A DNA stretch of 64,000 nt from Mytilus trossulus (GCF_036588685.1 NC_086374.1:34836886-34900885); one strand, 5' to 3'. Shown: positions 36,301-48,039, counted from the first letter of the stretch. Made by a program: numbers and translations. The notes: a model not told the origin generated them from the letters alone.

Positions 36301-37392
36301 AACAGTAGAACAATTTTTACATGTCAAGGCTCCTTTTTCCTTATCTGTACCTAATCTACCATTTGCTATAAGAATTTCAAATTTTTTACATAATTGTAAT
36401 AGTCTATTACCATAATTATTAACATTTTTGTCAAAAGTTATAGCGAGATGTTTTTACATCAAAATTTTCCAAGTTTACAACATCAACAATGTCTTCTAAC
36501 TGGACAGAATTACACACGTAACCGTCCAGCAGAGTAAAGTCAGACTTAATGCCCGTACGAGCATTGAAATCTCCCAGCAGGCAAACGTTGTAGTCTTTCT
36601 CAGCAGTATGGCGGATTAAATCGGCTTCTATTACATCGAAAATGTCAATTTTACTATAATTACTATTTTCTGGTGGTATATACACAGAACCGAAAAGTAC
36701 ATTCTTATATAACACATCATTTACAGCAAACCATAATACATTTTCACATGAACTATGCAGCACTTTAACATTTCATATATATTTTCCCTCACAAATACAA
36801 TAATCCCCCCAGATTTACATTTTGCATTTGAACGATTCAAAGGAGGCAATGCCTTAAAATTTTCAATTTCAATATCATCATACTGATCCAATTTTGATTC
36901 ACAAAAGCACAATACATCATAATTTGCACACAATTCCTCTAGATCAGGTGCTTTTAATTTGGATTTGATACCGCACACATTCAAAGACAAGATTTTAATA
37001 ACACTATTAATATCGGATTTTACATTATTATAGAAAGACACACTTGCATTTTCCACACTGTTTCCATCATTAATACAAGGAATACCATCCCTTCCTTCAT
37101 CACAAACACTAGAATTGACTGATATTTGAATAATTTCACTACATTTTTGGGCTTTAGCTATAGGCCTTCCATGCCTGTACTAATCAAGATCTCCCATTCC
37201 AAACAGACTGTAGTCAACATGGTCTACTCCAATTTTGAAGAGGTCATCGGGTGATTCAATAACAAACTTAGAATTGTTTTTCGTCAGGCAATGAATCTTT
37301 CCGTCATGAGTAAATACAGATTTGAGAAGATCAGTGATCAGCCTGTCAACAACTTCCGGTAAAATCAGGATATCACTACGCCTAAATATTCC
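33345..37392 (-). mobile_element. Non-LTR retrotransposon (LINE 1), nearly complete ORF2
   Basis: Runs on the minus strand from about 37392 to a 3' end made of TTGAAAC heptamers (33345-33375). A short heptamer tail is usual for CR1/L2/I-type LINEs. It holds an APE endonuclease, a reverse transcriptase and a C-terminal Cys/His motif. I cannot fix the clade by eye. Confidence 0.85.
33540..37392 (-). pseudogene. APE-RT polyprotein of LINE 1, few frameshifts
   Basis: The leader is SDILILPEVVDRLITDLLKS (37389 down), with a TAG near 37176. The endonuclease begins ILSLNVCGIKSKL, with CESKLD, shifts near 36750, continues SVYIPPENSNY and LLGDFNARTGIKSD, shifts near 36440, and ends GALTCKNCSTVDYCILS. 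The RT has NYRGITILSCYGKLF, EEQAGFRKNYGT, CAFIDYRKAFDS (motif A), GVRQGENLSPVLFSLFLNDL (B) and LLLYADDTVIL (C, at 34707-34718). A 1-base insertion at about 34727 shifts the frame just before YADD. The remainder (33540-34655) is open to the stop and carries CDICDCNSLGDEFHYLFQC. Four lesions over 3.9 kb suggest a young copy. It would copy its own RNA at a nicked target. Confidence 0.85.
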
Positions 37393-37634
37393 CTACAAAA
37401 ATACGGATAATTTAGAGAATTTATGATCGTTTCCAACCAAAAACATATCACTGTAAATTTTTGAATGATTAATTAAATAATATTTTGTTCATCATAAAAA
37501 ATCAATCATTATAATTGTGCGTAAGAATATTGAACTTTAAATAGAAAGTAGAGACGAAGACAAATCAAAACAAACTGCTACACATGATTATTATTTAGGT
37601 TTTACATGGTAATTGAAATTGTGATTGTGCATTG

Positions 37635-37788
37635 AATACGGCTAACATGTTCCTTTTGTTGAAAAAAAATCAATATTAACTAAAAAAAAAATCTATTTAT
37701 GAAAGGTTAATAATACGGCTAACATGTTCCTTTTGTTGAAAAAAAATCAATATTAACTAAAAAAAAAATCTATTTATGAAAGGTTAAT
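37635..37788. repeat. Perfect 77-bp tandem duplication
   Basis: AATACGGCTAACATGTTCCT... starts at 37635 and again at 37712 with no differences seen. It is either very recent or an assembly artefact. Confidence 0.9.
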
Positions 37789-38429
37789 AATATTGATAAA
37801 GTTACTTTTGCACTATGCTGAAAATAATGGCCATCTCCATGATTTCTCACATGTTGGTACGCAAATTGACATTTTAACTCATTTATCCCAATCTAAGCAC
37901 ATTTTCAACTCTTGTATCCCATAGATGTAATCCCAAGGTATTGTAAATTTATTTAATATATATTTGAAACCCTCTTATAAATGCGTCCCATTTTTTTCCC
38001 AGAGCTGTGTATGAAAAAATCGAGCGTTGATTTCTCGTTGTGATACCTTTTAATCAATAACTTCTTATGCTTTTGCCATTGGCTTATTATACAAAATGGG
38101 ATAAATATTTATAAGAAACAACTAGAAATCAATGTTTGGATATGATATAATATAATTTTGAGGGCATTGAAAAGTCGGCCATTTCTTTTATTCTTCAACA
38201 ATTCTGTTTGTTATGATGAACCTCAACCCTTCAAAAATATTCACTTTAGAAAAAAAACCGGTTTTAGAAAATATAAGTAAATCTTGAAGTTTATACAAGT
38301 GTAGTAAGACGAAGTGAGTGAAAATTAGAATATTCAAAATAATCAAATCTGGTATTTAGACAAGATGCATATAAAAATAAAATAACAAAAAAGCATTATA
38401 AACAGTTTCAACAGGTCGAATTAACAAGA
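37789..38429. other. No gene recognised
   Basis: AT-rich, nothing coding. Confidence 0.5.
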
Positions 38430-38600
38430 AAATACGATTTGAGAGTGCTCGCAGTTACTGACAGCTAGTTAAAAGCCAAAAACAATTAAAAATATAAACG
38501 CATGCATCAGAGACCAAAATCAACTAAAACATATCCCAGGGATTTAGTATGTTAACGTAATGAACAGTCAGAGAAGACATGACTTGTGAAAAGCCAAAAA
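38430..38600 (+). mobile_element. R3 dispersed element, 3' fragment
   Basis: GAGAGTGCTCGCAGTTACTG and GACAGCTAGTTAAAAGCC match 32678-32720 of the long R3 copy. Confidence 0.55.
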
Positions 38601-38993
38601 ATAAATGTATCGACGGGTAGTATAATAGCGAGGAGCGACTTCTATTGAGATAAAAAAAAATAACGTGTCTGTGTCTCTATACATCCCGCCTCAATGTACA
38701 TTAATATGGTGAAAAATATTAGGGTTGAAATTGTATCCTCATTCAAAAGATCAGTACACTATGTCATGCTCATAGTACTATATGAATGCATCACGTGTAC
38801 TCTTTTTTTATATATATATACAACTTTTCGTATTTTTCCTATGCATTGTTGTGACGTTGTCATGGGAAGCACGTGCTGCATTATGCTAGAAAATGAAATC
38901 TAATTGTGGAATGAATGCCAAAATTACACATGCTTGTGAAACATGCATCTTATGTAATCATATATTATTCATGTTATTATAAACTGTTTTTAG

Positions 38994-39062
38994 TTTGAGG
39001 CACCAGAGGCTAAACAGCTTTCTTGGCATTTAGATCAAGATTTCCACTGTCCTGGAACACAT
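38994..39062 (+). CDS. Candidate internal exon of an unknown gene
   Basis: A pyrimidine-rich tract and TTTTTAG precede 38994, and GTAAGT follows 39062. The 69 bases are one frame without stop: FEAPEAKQLSWHLDQDFHC + PGTH (23 codons, phase 0 at both ends). The composition is more protein-like than its surroundings. I do not recognise the family and found no neighbouring exon, so it may be chance. Confidence 0.3.
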
Positions 39063-39117
39063 GTAAGTTCTGTATTAATTTATCTTCAATTACTATTGTA
39101 AGTATATGTAACTATAA

Positions 39118-39245
39118 AAAAAAAGATGTGGTATGATTGTCAATGAGACAACTCTCCACAAGAGACCAAATGACACAGAAATTAACAGCTAAAGGTCACC
39201 GTACGGCCTTCAACAATGAACAAAGTCCATACCGCACAGTCAGCG
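39118..39245 (+). mobile_element. R3 dispersed element, 5' fragment
   Basis: AAGATGTGGTATGATTGTCA through GGCCTTCAACAATGAACAAA, cut before the middle of R3. Confidence 0.7.
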
Positions 39246-39344
39246 TTTATTTTGCATGTTTTGTGATTCAATGTATATGTAACTAAATGATGACATATAT
39301 CTATAGATTCCCAATTTCTCAGACCAACGTCCTCTATTATAACA

Positions 39345-39440
39345 ACCTACCTATTGTATTTATTGTTAACTTGTTCTCGTCCTGAATATGCATGAAATAT
39401 TTGCCACTGGACGTTAAGCAACCAACAATCAATCAATCAA
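39345..39440 (-). mobile_element. R6 dispersed element
   Basis: Reverse copy of 32978-33070, containing AAATATTTGCCACTGGACGT. Confidence 0.6.
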
Positions 39441-39599
39441 CCCTAATAACTTATCGTCGAGCCTGCAACTTTTGTTGCAGAAAGCTCGACATAGGGATAG
39501 TGATCCGGCGGCGGCGTTAGCTTACTTGTTAAAAGGTTTATATTTTAGAAGGTGAAATACCTGGATGCTTCATACTTTGTATATAGATGCCTCATGTTA

Positions 39600-40440
39600 C
39601 GAAGTATCCGTCAGTCACATGTCCAATGTCCTTGACCTAATTTTCATGGTTCAGTGACCACTTGAATAAAAAGTTCAGAATTTTTGTAATGTTGAATTCT
39701 CTCTTATTATAAGTAATAGGATAACTATATTTGGTATGTGCGTACCTTGCAAGGTCCTCATGCCCATCAGACAGTTTTCACTTGACCTCGAACTCATTGC
39801 ATGGATCAGTAAAGATAAAGTTAAGTTTTGGTGGTCAAGTTCATATCTCAGATACTATAAGCAATAGGGCTAGTATATTTAGTGTATGGAAGGACTGTAA
39901 GGTGTACATGTCCAACTGGCAGGTGTCATCTGACCTTGACCTCAGTTTCATGGTTCAGTGGTTATAGTTAAGTTTTTGTGTTTTTGGTCTGTTTTTCTCA
40001 TACTTTATGCAATAGGTCTACTATATGTGTTGTATGGAATGATTGTAAGGTGTACATGTCTAGCGGGCTGATGTCGTCTGACCTTGACCTCATTTTCATG
40101 GTTCAGTGGTCAAAGTGAAGTTTTTAAGTTTTGGTCTTTTTATACAATAATATATGCCAAAGGTCAACTATATTTGGTATATGGAAATATATTATGATCT
40201 ATATGTCAGTCCCGCAGATTTTATTTGACCATTACCTCAATTTCACGGTTCATTGCACAGTGTTAAGTTTTTGTATTTTGGTCTATTTTTCTTTAACTAT
40301 AAGTAATAGGTCAACTATATTTGTTGTATGGAACCATTGTTAGCTGTACATGTCTGCCAGGCATGGTATCTGACCTTGACCTCATTTTCATGGTTCATTG
40401 GTCTTTGTTTAGCTATCTTGGTTAATAAATGTTAAGTTTA
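39600..40440 (+). repeat. Degenerate tandem array, unit about 115 bp
   Basis: Each unit contains TGACCTTGACCTCATTTTCA, TGGTTCAGTGG, a TTTTGGTCT stretch, AGGTCAACTATATTTGG and GTAAGGTGTACATGTC. I count six to seven diverged units. Confidence 0.75.
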
Positions 40441-40756
40441 TGTGAGAGTTGTAATAAAGCTTTATACTTATAACTATCAACATAATATCAATGATTAGTA
40501 AAGAAGGCGAGACATTTCAGTGTGTGCACTCTTGTGTATTTTAACCTGAGATTTACCCTTGTACACCAACACAACACAAAATCAGTATCTGTCAATAGTT
40601 TACGTTAGCCTTAAATATATCATTTAGTTCAAAAATAGTAATGGACCGCTTATTAAAAGTTGGATAAACTAGAAGTTAGTCTGAATCTTGATTTAGAAGC
40701 TATCTGTTTAGTTTATGAATTAGGAAACCCGGATATCAAAATGAGTCAAAGGAGAG

Positions 40757-40806
40757 GTTGGTAATCCTCAACGAGACGGAAACGTAACAACATATAAAGC
40801 CATCGG
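40757..40806 (+). repeat. Isolated diverged unit of the 50-bp minisatellite
   Basis: GGTTGGTAATCCTCAACGAG ... ACGGAAACGTAACAACATAT matches the array unit at 41221-42069. It is separated from the array by an R3 element. Confidence 0.65.
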
Positions 40807-41212
40807 ATGAGTTAAGCCTTTTTCAACTATTTTTTATAGATCTTTCTTATGTTGTACTGTTATACCACTGTCCTATGTTAGGGGAGGGTAGGGATCCCGC
40901 TAACATGTTTAACCCCGCCACATTATTTATTTATTTGCCTGTCTCAAGTCAGGAGCCTGTAAATTCAGTGGTTGTCGTTTGTTTATGTGTTACCTATTTG
41001 TTTTTCGTTCATTCTTTAACATAAATAAGGCCGTTAGTTTTCAAGTTTGAATTTTTTTACATTGTCTTATCGGGGCCTTTTATATCTGACTATGCGGTAT
41101 GGGCTTTGCTCATTGTTGAAGGCCGTACTGTGACCTATAGTTGTTAATGTCTGTGTCATTTTGGTCTTTTGTGGATAGTTGTCTCATTGGCAATCATTCT
41201 ACTTCTTCTGTT
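40807..41212 (-). mobile_element. R3 dispersed element
   Basis: A reverse copy ending in GGATAGTTGTCTCATTGGCA, lying exactly between the isolated 50-bp unit and the array. Confidence 0.7.
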
Positions 41213-41220
41213 ATATACCT

Positions 41221-42069
41221 ACGGGTTGGTACTCGTCAATGAGACGGAAACATCACGACATATACAGCTTACAGGTTGGTACTCGTCAATGAGACGGAAA
41301 CATAACGACATATACAGCTTACAGGTTGGTACTCGTCAATGAGACGAAAACATAACGACATATACAGCTTACAGGTTGGTACTCGTCAATGAGACGGAAA
41401 CATAACGACATATACAGCTTACAGGTTGGTACTCGTCAATGAGACGGAAACATAACGACATATACAGCTTACAGGTTGGTACTCCTCAATGAGACGGAAA
41501 CATAACGACATATACAGCTTACAGGTTGGTACTCGTCAATGAGACGGAAACATAACGACATATACAGCTTACAGGTTGGTACTCGGCAATGAGACGGAAA
41601 CATAACGACATATACAGCTTACAGGTTGGTACTCGTCAATGAGACGGAAACATAACGACATATACAGCTTACAGGTTGGAACTCCTCAATGAGACGGAAA
41701 CATAACGACATATACAGCTTACAGGTTGGTACTCGTCAATGAGACGGAAACATAACGACATATACAGCTTACAGGTTGGTACTCGTCAATGAGACGGAAA
41801 CATAACGACATATACAGCTTACAGGTTGGTACTCCTCAATGAGACGGAAACATAACGACATATACAGCTTACTGGTTGGTACTCGTCAATGAGACGGAAA
41901 CATAACGACACATACAGCTTACAGGTTGGTACTCGTCAATGAGACGGAAACATAACGACATATACAGCTTACAGGTTGGAACTCGTCAGTGAGACGTACA
42001 CAAAGCGACATATACAGCTGACAGGCTGGTATTCGTCGGTGAAACGGAAACATAACGACATATACAGCC
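41221..42069 (+). repeat. Minisatellite, 17 copies of a 50-bp unit
   Basis: Unit ACAGGTTGGTACTCGTCAAT + GAGACGGAAACATAACGACA + TATACAGCTT at strict 50-base spacing. Inner units are nearly identical; variation gathers in the first and the last two units. A G-to-C variant (ACTCCTC) recurs in units 6, 10 and 13. 50 is not a multiple of 3, so it does not code. Confidence 0.95.
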
Positions 42070-42768
42070 ATATACGCGTTCTGTTGGGATGAAACTTTAA
42101 TTCCGATGCATCATGTGGAGGGGGCATGCTTTTTGTACGTCAATGGACAATTGCAACAACTCTTTGAGGGATCCACAATTAATATGTTGTTTTAATTTAT
42201 TTTTTTTGCCCCTATAAAAAAACCCGCCTTGTCAAGCGATAGTCTGAATATTCCATTATGTGTCAACCATATGCCAAGATTATTGACTATGGCCTCGACG
42301 GTTGACAACTTTCAATGTTCACTTGATACATTTACACATTATATACATATAAAGACCATTGTTGTATTTTGATTTTCAGCTTTTCTGTATTGATGCACAG
42401 TTTCCTTTCTACAAATATACTTTCATACACATATGAATGTTTAATGGTGACCATGGCCATGAATTCATCATCACAAAAATGAACGCTAATGGAAAATGTG
42501 TTTTAGGAAATAAATAAATCATACAATAAATACTCGATGAAATGTGTTAACTTCTATATATGAGTTCAATTGAATCAATCTTGGACAGAAATCAACTGAC
42601 GTGGTGATCTCCTGTTCATGTAGCTTGATTTGTTTTTCGAAAACTAAGGATTTTCTATAGCAAGCCGTTCTAGTAAAACTGTGATTAAAAGAACCGCATT
42701 TCATTTTAATGACAAGAGTTCTGGAGACCAAGATATTAATCTGTTGAATAATTCATCTCATCATATTA
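42070..42768. other. No gene recognised
   Basis: A 70-residue minus frame (42519-42731) has no protein features. Nothing else. Confidence 0.45.
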
Positions 42769-42955
42769 ATATCAGTGTGTAATTTACCATTCTCAGTGTG
42801 TCCTTTTCAATTTATTTCTTCTCGTTGTGTCTTTTTAAAACCTCAGTGTGTATTTTTTTAAAACCTCAGTGTGTAATTTCGATTTCTCAGTGTGTTGTTT
42901 TTGGTTTTTAAATCTCAATGTGTTTTTTTTTTAATTCTCAGTGTGTAACTTTTTC
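42769..42955 (+). repeat. Spaced CTCAGTGTGT motif cluster
   Basis: TCAGTGTGT or near variants occur about eight times, spaced 18-36 bases, with T-rich spacers (TTTTTAAAACCT twice). An irregular array, not a simple satellite. Confidence 0.65.
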
Positions 42956-43048
42956 GAAAAAGGGTTTAAACATAGTTTTGACGAGAACGGCTTGCCATAA
43001 TTTTCTACCACGGGAATACATTACCTAACGGCAGTAATTTTGCAAACC

Positions 43049-43112
43049 CTTTCGGAATTTTGGGTCCTCTGATGAGTCATTTGTAGACGAAACGCGCGTC
43101 TGTTATCTATGA
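43049..43112 (+). mobile_element. R1 retrozyme-like element, short relic
   Basis: TTTTGGGTCCT joins CTGATGAGTC-ATTTGTA-GAC-GAAACGCGCGTC. Sequence on both sides of the core is deleted, so stem I cannot form. Confidence 0.55.
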
Positions 43113-43318
43113 TGAGTTTATTTCGATCTTGATCGAAATGGGAAGGGATGCGTAAAAGTGATAGCTAATCCAGCTTCATGTGCCAATTTCCTTACCAGAG
43201 GTTGCATTTGATATGTAATAATTTAATATCTTTGTCCTTTAAATCTACGATAGTCTGCTAATTAACTCAAAATTGTCCAAACTCGGTTTATTTAATCTTA
43301 AGAGTCGGAAAGATGAAA

Positions 43319-44345
43319 TATATGTTCCGGACCATATGAGTATTTGGACCATACGCGTATGTATATGGGTATATACTCATATGGTCCGACCGTACGCGCA
43401 TGGTCCGACCGTACGCGTATGGTCGGGATAATTAACACTCTGTTTCAGGCTACTTTGAATACTTCTAAACTCTTCATATGGTATGACCGTTCCTTAAAAA
43501 TACGCTATCATATAGGTAATTTTATTATCATATCATAATAAAGAGATTAACTGAATAAAAATATGAAGTTTCACATAGTTAATTTTACTACCTAGTCAAA
43601 ACTATAATAAAACATTTTATGCCGATGCCCATTACCGAATTGTTATTATGAGTGAATAGCAATATGTCGACTTGAAGAGATAACTTCCAAAAATTGCTCA
43701 ATATTCAATAAACTGTTACACAAGAAGTCACTTCCAAAGAACATATTTTATTTAAGTTGTTTTGTGAATATGGTGTACTGTAGTCATGTTACGATATTTG
43801 GAATCTAGAGCTTCATGAACACCGTAAACACACCGGAATAACCCAAAACCTCGGCATCACTGCATGCAGCTGCAAAGAAGGCTATCCGATTTTTCACTTG
43901 CAAACAAAATGTGTAACTGATAAGGATCGTGCACAGCCATGACGTGCAAATTCGAAAAAAGTTATGTTACCGCGCGTGTGGAAGTAAGTGTCACAATAAC
44001 TCTACATGCAAGAATGTAATAAGCGATGAAAATTAACTTTGGCATCAATATTTAATTTTAACGTAGCCTTTGAATTAATAAATTGTCATGTTACCATCAT
44101 TGTTTTTTTTATATAAAGTTTATTGTATTATTGAAACGGGGTAATGCATATTTGAAAAACAATTCCTATATGGTCAAAATACTCATATGGTCCGGGCCGT
44201 TTATAACCATACGAGTATATACTCATATGGTCCGACCATACGCGTACGGTCCGACCATATGCGTATGGTTGGACCATATGAGTATACGCATATGGTCATG
44301 ACCATACACGTATGGTCCAAATACTCATATGGTCCGGAACATATA
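43319..44345. mobile_element. Inverted-repeat element with palindromic ends
   Basis: The ends are inverted copies of TATATGTTCCGGACCATATG followed by AGTATTTGGACCATACG, one mismatch in about 42 bases. Each end continues into a cluster of palindromes (CATACGCGTATG, GACCATATG...) at 43330-43425 and 44175-44330. No transposase; the middle is unassigned. A short Cys-bearing frame near 43850 is noted but not supported. Confidence 0.75.
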
Positions 44346-45028
44346 CACTTTTTGTTAAAGACCATACAATTTACTAAGTATATTGACATTTAGAAATCTA
44401 ATTTATTTTTGTTTTGCTGTCTCATTTGGCCTATACCTCAGATCTCTTTTTAATCGTGTCAGTAACAGTAACTTTTGAAATCTGGATATAAACATCAGAT
44501 TTTTTTTATGATTTCTAACAGCTGTGCATTCGTAGGATACTAAGTTTAAATAAATATTTACACAAATCTGGGAACAGTATATCTAATAATATATATGTTC
44601 CTGCACAAATAAATACTAAACATGAACATATGCTTAAACTATTTACATGTACATAACTCCTGGGATTTACTTTACTTTATATTATGCAGAACAGTAGGTG
44701 TCAATTGTTCTCTCTAAAAATACTGAGTGATGGGGAAATTATCACATTTGAAGGTAATAAGTACCATTGTGTGATAGTAAGAGGGAAACATGAATATTTG
44801 TAGCAGTCTTCAGATCCAAGTAGATGTCTGTTTCTTTATGGATGGATCATCCGAATTTTATTGTCTATTGGTAACAGTAATACTATGGGTACGGCGACAA
44901 TATTTTAAAGAACATTATAAGACTGGTTTGAAGTCTGCGTTGATGTAAGGTTTGCATGCCAGTTGAGAACATTATGGTACTATGATAACGATTATAGGCG
45001 ACGCTGAACTATTGGAAGTGTATTGCAG
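44346..45028. other. No gene recognised
   Basis: AT-rich spacer up to the start of the duplicated TIMP-like segment. Confidence 0.5.
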
Positions 45029-45472
45029 TGTTCATTATTAAGTGTACTGTTTGATATATATGCCAAATTATGGGTTTAAGCAAAACAATGTTCACTGAAT
45101 ATCGCATCGGGGTATGATGATTTTGTTTTTTATGTTTGATACCGAATTTCTTGAAATTTCTTATTTTCTCAGTCCTTACACTCTTTTCGTAAGTTTTTCC
45201 AGTTATGTTCAATGATTTTCTATGCGTATTTATATGCACAGCTTTTTCTAGACCATTTACACTGTATGTATAGTGTTTTTTCGAGTGAATAATTGATCAG
45301 TTTTTTTTTCTCGAGTTTGACCATGTTTTTACGAGTGAATATGCGATTAAGTGTAAACAAATACACGTCTTTTCTAGTAAGATATGAAACAGAAGCTTGA
45401 AATCATCGGTATTAAGTTTGTTTGATTTGTATGGCGGCTGTAATGTAAACTACGTGAAGACATATTAGAACT

Positions 45473-45478
45473 TTTATT
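45473..45478 (-). promoter_or_regulatory. Polyadenylation signal AATAAA of TIMP-like copy 2
   Basis: Minus-strand AATAAA about 20 bases past the stop codon, conserved with 442-447. Confidence 0.5.
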
Positions 45479-45497
45479 GATTGAGGTCCAATGTAAA

Positions 45498-45640
45498 TTA
45501 TGACACCCCCAATACCTCTAGTGGACAATCCAGCTCTCCTGTAATAAGACGACGTTCCACATTCGATATGTTTTCCTCACTTACTGAATAATGGCAACCA
45601 TTGAAGTAATAGCTTTCAAAATTCCTAGTTGCACCGATAA
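45498..45640 (-). CDS. TIMP-like copy 2, exon 4, open
   Basis: The acceptor is TTTTCAG. It encodes GATRNFESYYFNGCHYSVS and ERRLITGELDC, and stops with TAA at 45498-45500. Same length as copy 1. Confidence 0.75.
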
Positions 45641-46234
45641 CTGAAAATTAACGTTGGATTACCATAATATATGTTAGCCTAAAGATTTCTTTGCTTCAAT
45701 TTTTATACCTTCATATATTAGAAATGCATGGAAGTAAGATTAGATACAATTTTTTTTAATTTTTCACCATCTGTTGGATAAGTGTAATATATTCCTGTTT
45801 AAAAAAAGAGGCAAACAATAACAAGGGACATAAAAACTGTGCTATCCTTTAAATTTTTGAACTATGTATGGTTTTGAAATTGAAATAATTTTAGAGAATT
45901 CCACCCAACCGTTTATATAACTTCAATAACTAACAATTTATATAAATCATAAATCATATCATTTTTGGCCAAATGGCGGTTTAAAGACCGGACGGTCATT
46001 TCCTTTATACTATATGTGCTTAAGGTTTGCGTCGGTCCAGAACTTGCCATATGTTTGTTCAATATAAATGTTTCTCCTACTGCATATGAAGTATTTACTC
46101 AACTTAATTATTAGCCCTATCTTTTTTTGATTGGTTTACCACCAATATTTTAATCTCTGAATCAAAGCTGGAATATAGGAATACCGACAATGTAACTATA
46201 ATAATTGCTTTGTTTTCCACCTAAGAAGCATTTT

Positions 46235-46850
46235 TCCCCATTTTTTTATATACAATATACTAATACTATACACACAATACAGTATACACTATACAGTGCA
46301 GTATACACAATACAGTATAAACTATGCAGCTACACACTTTACAGTACAGTATACACTATACAGTATGAACTATGCAGTATACACTATACAGTATGAACCA
46401 TGTAGTATACACTATACAGTACTCTATATACAATATACAGTACAGAATACGCTATACGGTGTGGTATACATACCCTATACAGTCCAGTATACACTTTACA
46501 GTGCGGTATACACAATACAGTACAGTACAGTATACAATATATAGTATGAACTAAGCGGATAATAATATACAGTATGAAATATGCAGTATACACTTTACAG
46601 TACAATATACAGTACATAATACGCTATACGGTACGGTATACATACACTATACAGTCCAGTATACAGTATACAGTGCGGTATACACTATACAGTACAGTAT
46701 ACACTATATAGTATGAACTATGCAGATAATACTATAGAGTATTAACTATGCAGTATATACTATACAGTATGAACTATGCAGTATATACTATACAGTATGA
46801 ACTATGCAGTATATATTATACAGTATGAACTATGCAGTATACACTATCAT
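46235..46850. repeat. TATACACTATACAGTATGAACTATGCAG-type array
   Basis: Units of about 14-32 bases built from TATACACTATACAGTA and TGAACTATGCAG. Homologous to 1445-1735, but longer and more uniform. Lies in intron 3 of TIMP-like copy 2. Confidence 0.85.
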
Positions 46851-46879
46851 ACATTACATAAATAAAAGTATGGACTTAC

Positions 46880-46991
46880 CATTTAAAAAGTATGTCTTTC
46901 CTAGTTGAAAATCAATATATGAACATAATGATCCAGACAAAGGAGCATTCAAAAAAACAGTTCTATCGGGAAAATTGTCTTCATGACCGTT
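46880..46991 (-). CDS. TIMP-like copy 2, exon 3, open
   Basis: The acceptor is TTTGCAG, the donor GTAAG. It encodes NGHEDNFPDRTVFLNAPL and CSYIDFQLGKTYFLN. One codon shorter than in copy 1. Confidence 0.75.
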
Positions 46992-47239
46992 CTGCAAAAA
47001 AAAATCATTTTAGATTGGTGTAGATCGCAATTTACATGGGGGTAGCTTGATGGAAAGCAAAATTTCTCCACCCATCCACTCACTTTCCAGTGGTAGTAAA
47101 AATCTACCGGCCTATATATAACACTGTACGTAAACAAACACAATCAATAAATCAATCAATCACAACTCTCACAGCGACTTAGATATACATCTACATGTAT
47201 TTCTTTTCCAATGTAGCAGTTCATACACGTTAAATTGAT

Positions 47240-47325
47240 CATTGTTGAAGAACGAACGGTGACCTATAGTTGCTAACCTTCTGCGTCATTTTGCTCTCTA
47301 ATGGAGAGTTGTCTCATAGGCAGTC
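47240..47325 (-). mobile_element. R3 dispersed element, fragment
   Basis: GTGACCTATAGTTGCTAACC and GGAGAGTTGTCTCATAGGCA, the reverse of the R3 5' end. Confidence 0.6.
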
Positions 47326-48039
47326 ATGCATACCACGTGCACATCTTTATATTTTTATGTTTTTCGATAAATATGACGGGTTTAAAAACCAATAATTTAT
47401 TCACCATGAAGCAGAAAATAGTAAATATTGAAGCTCTAAACACAGAAATTATGCATGTACAGTATATACACTATATATACTATGAAAAAAACTAAATTAA
47501 GTAATCACCCAAATTGAATGTTCAATTATCACGCAAGTATGAATTTTTGCTGATACAAAACTATATTTCTGAATTATTGCAAAAAAGAGGAAAATCTATT
47601 TAACTTTATGCCTAAGATTTTAATCTTATCAATATCTCTCAATGACGTATTCTTTGCGAACACAAATCCAATTAAGTAAATGAAACCCGAATAAAATAAA
47701 AATGTTAACACTGCATTATGTAACAAAATTTTACAGTTGTATTTTAAAATATCAGTTATTCACAAGAGAAGATAAGTAAATGAGAACTAAAATTGAAAAT
47801 TACATTTATTTCTTTCAATGATAATTTAGAAGCTTTTATAAAATAATTTTTAGTTAGCATTTTTTAATATGGTTTACGCCTTATGCGAACAAATATATCA
47901 ATTAAAGAACTGTCTTTGCGGGCGGGACCACGGCTTTCCTTTATTGAACATATTCGATAAACCTTGGCTATTATACATGTAGCTTTTACTTTCTTATCGA
48001 CTTAAACATGTGTTTTTACTTCAACGAATGTGTACTAAC

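Noticed and set aside
41221-42069. Possible CRISPR-like array
   Set aside because: Units are contiguous and near-identical over all 50 bases with no unique spacers, in an animal genome: a minisatellite.
43820-43930. Plus-strand frame with TACSCKEGYPIFHLQTKC, like an EGF-type piece
   Set aside because: Only two or three Cys fit, no reliable splice sites, and it is inside an inverted-repeat element.
46205-46617. YTIQYTLYS-type repetitive frames
   Set aside because: Translations of the TATACACTATACAGT array.
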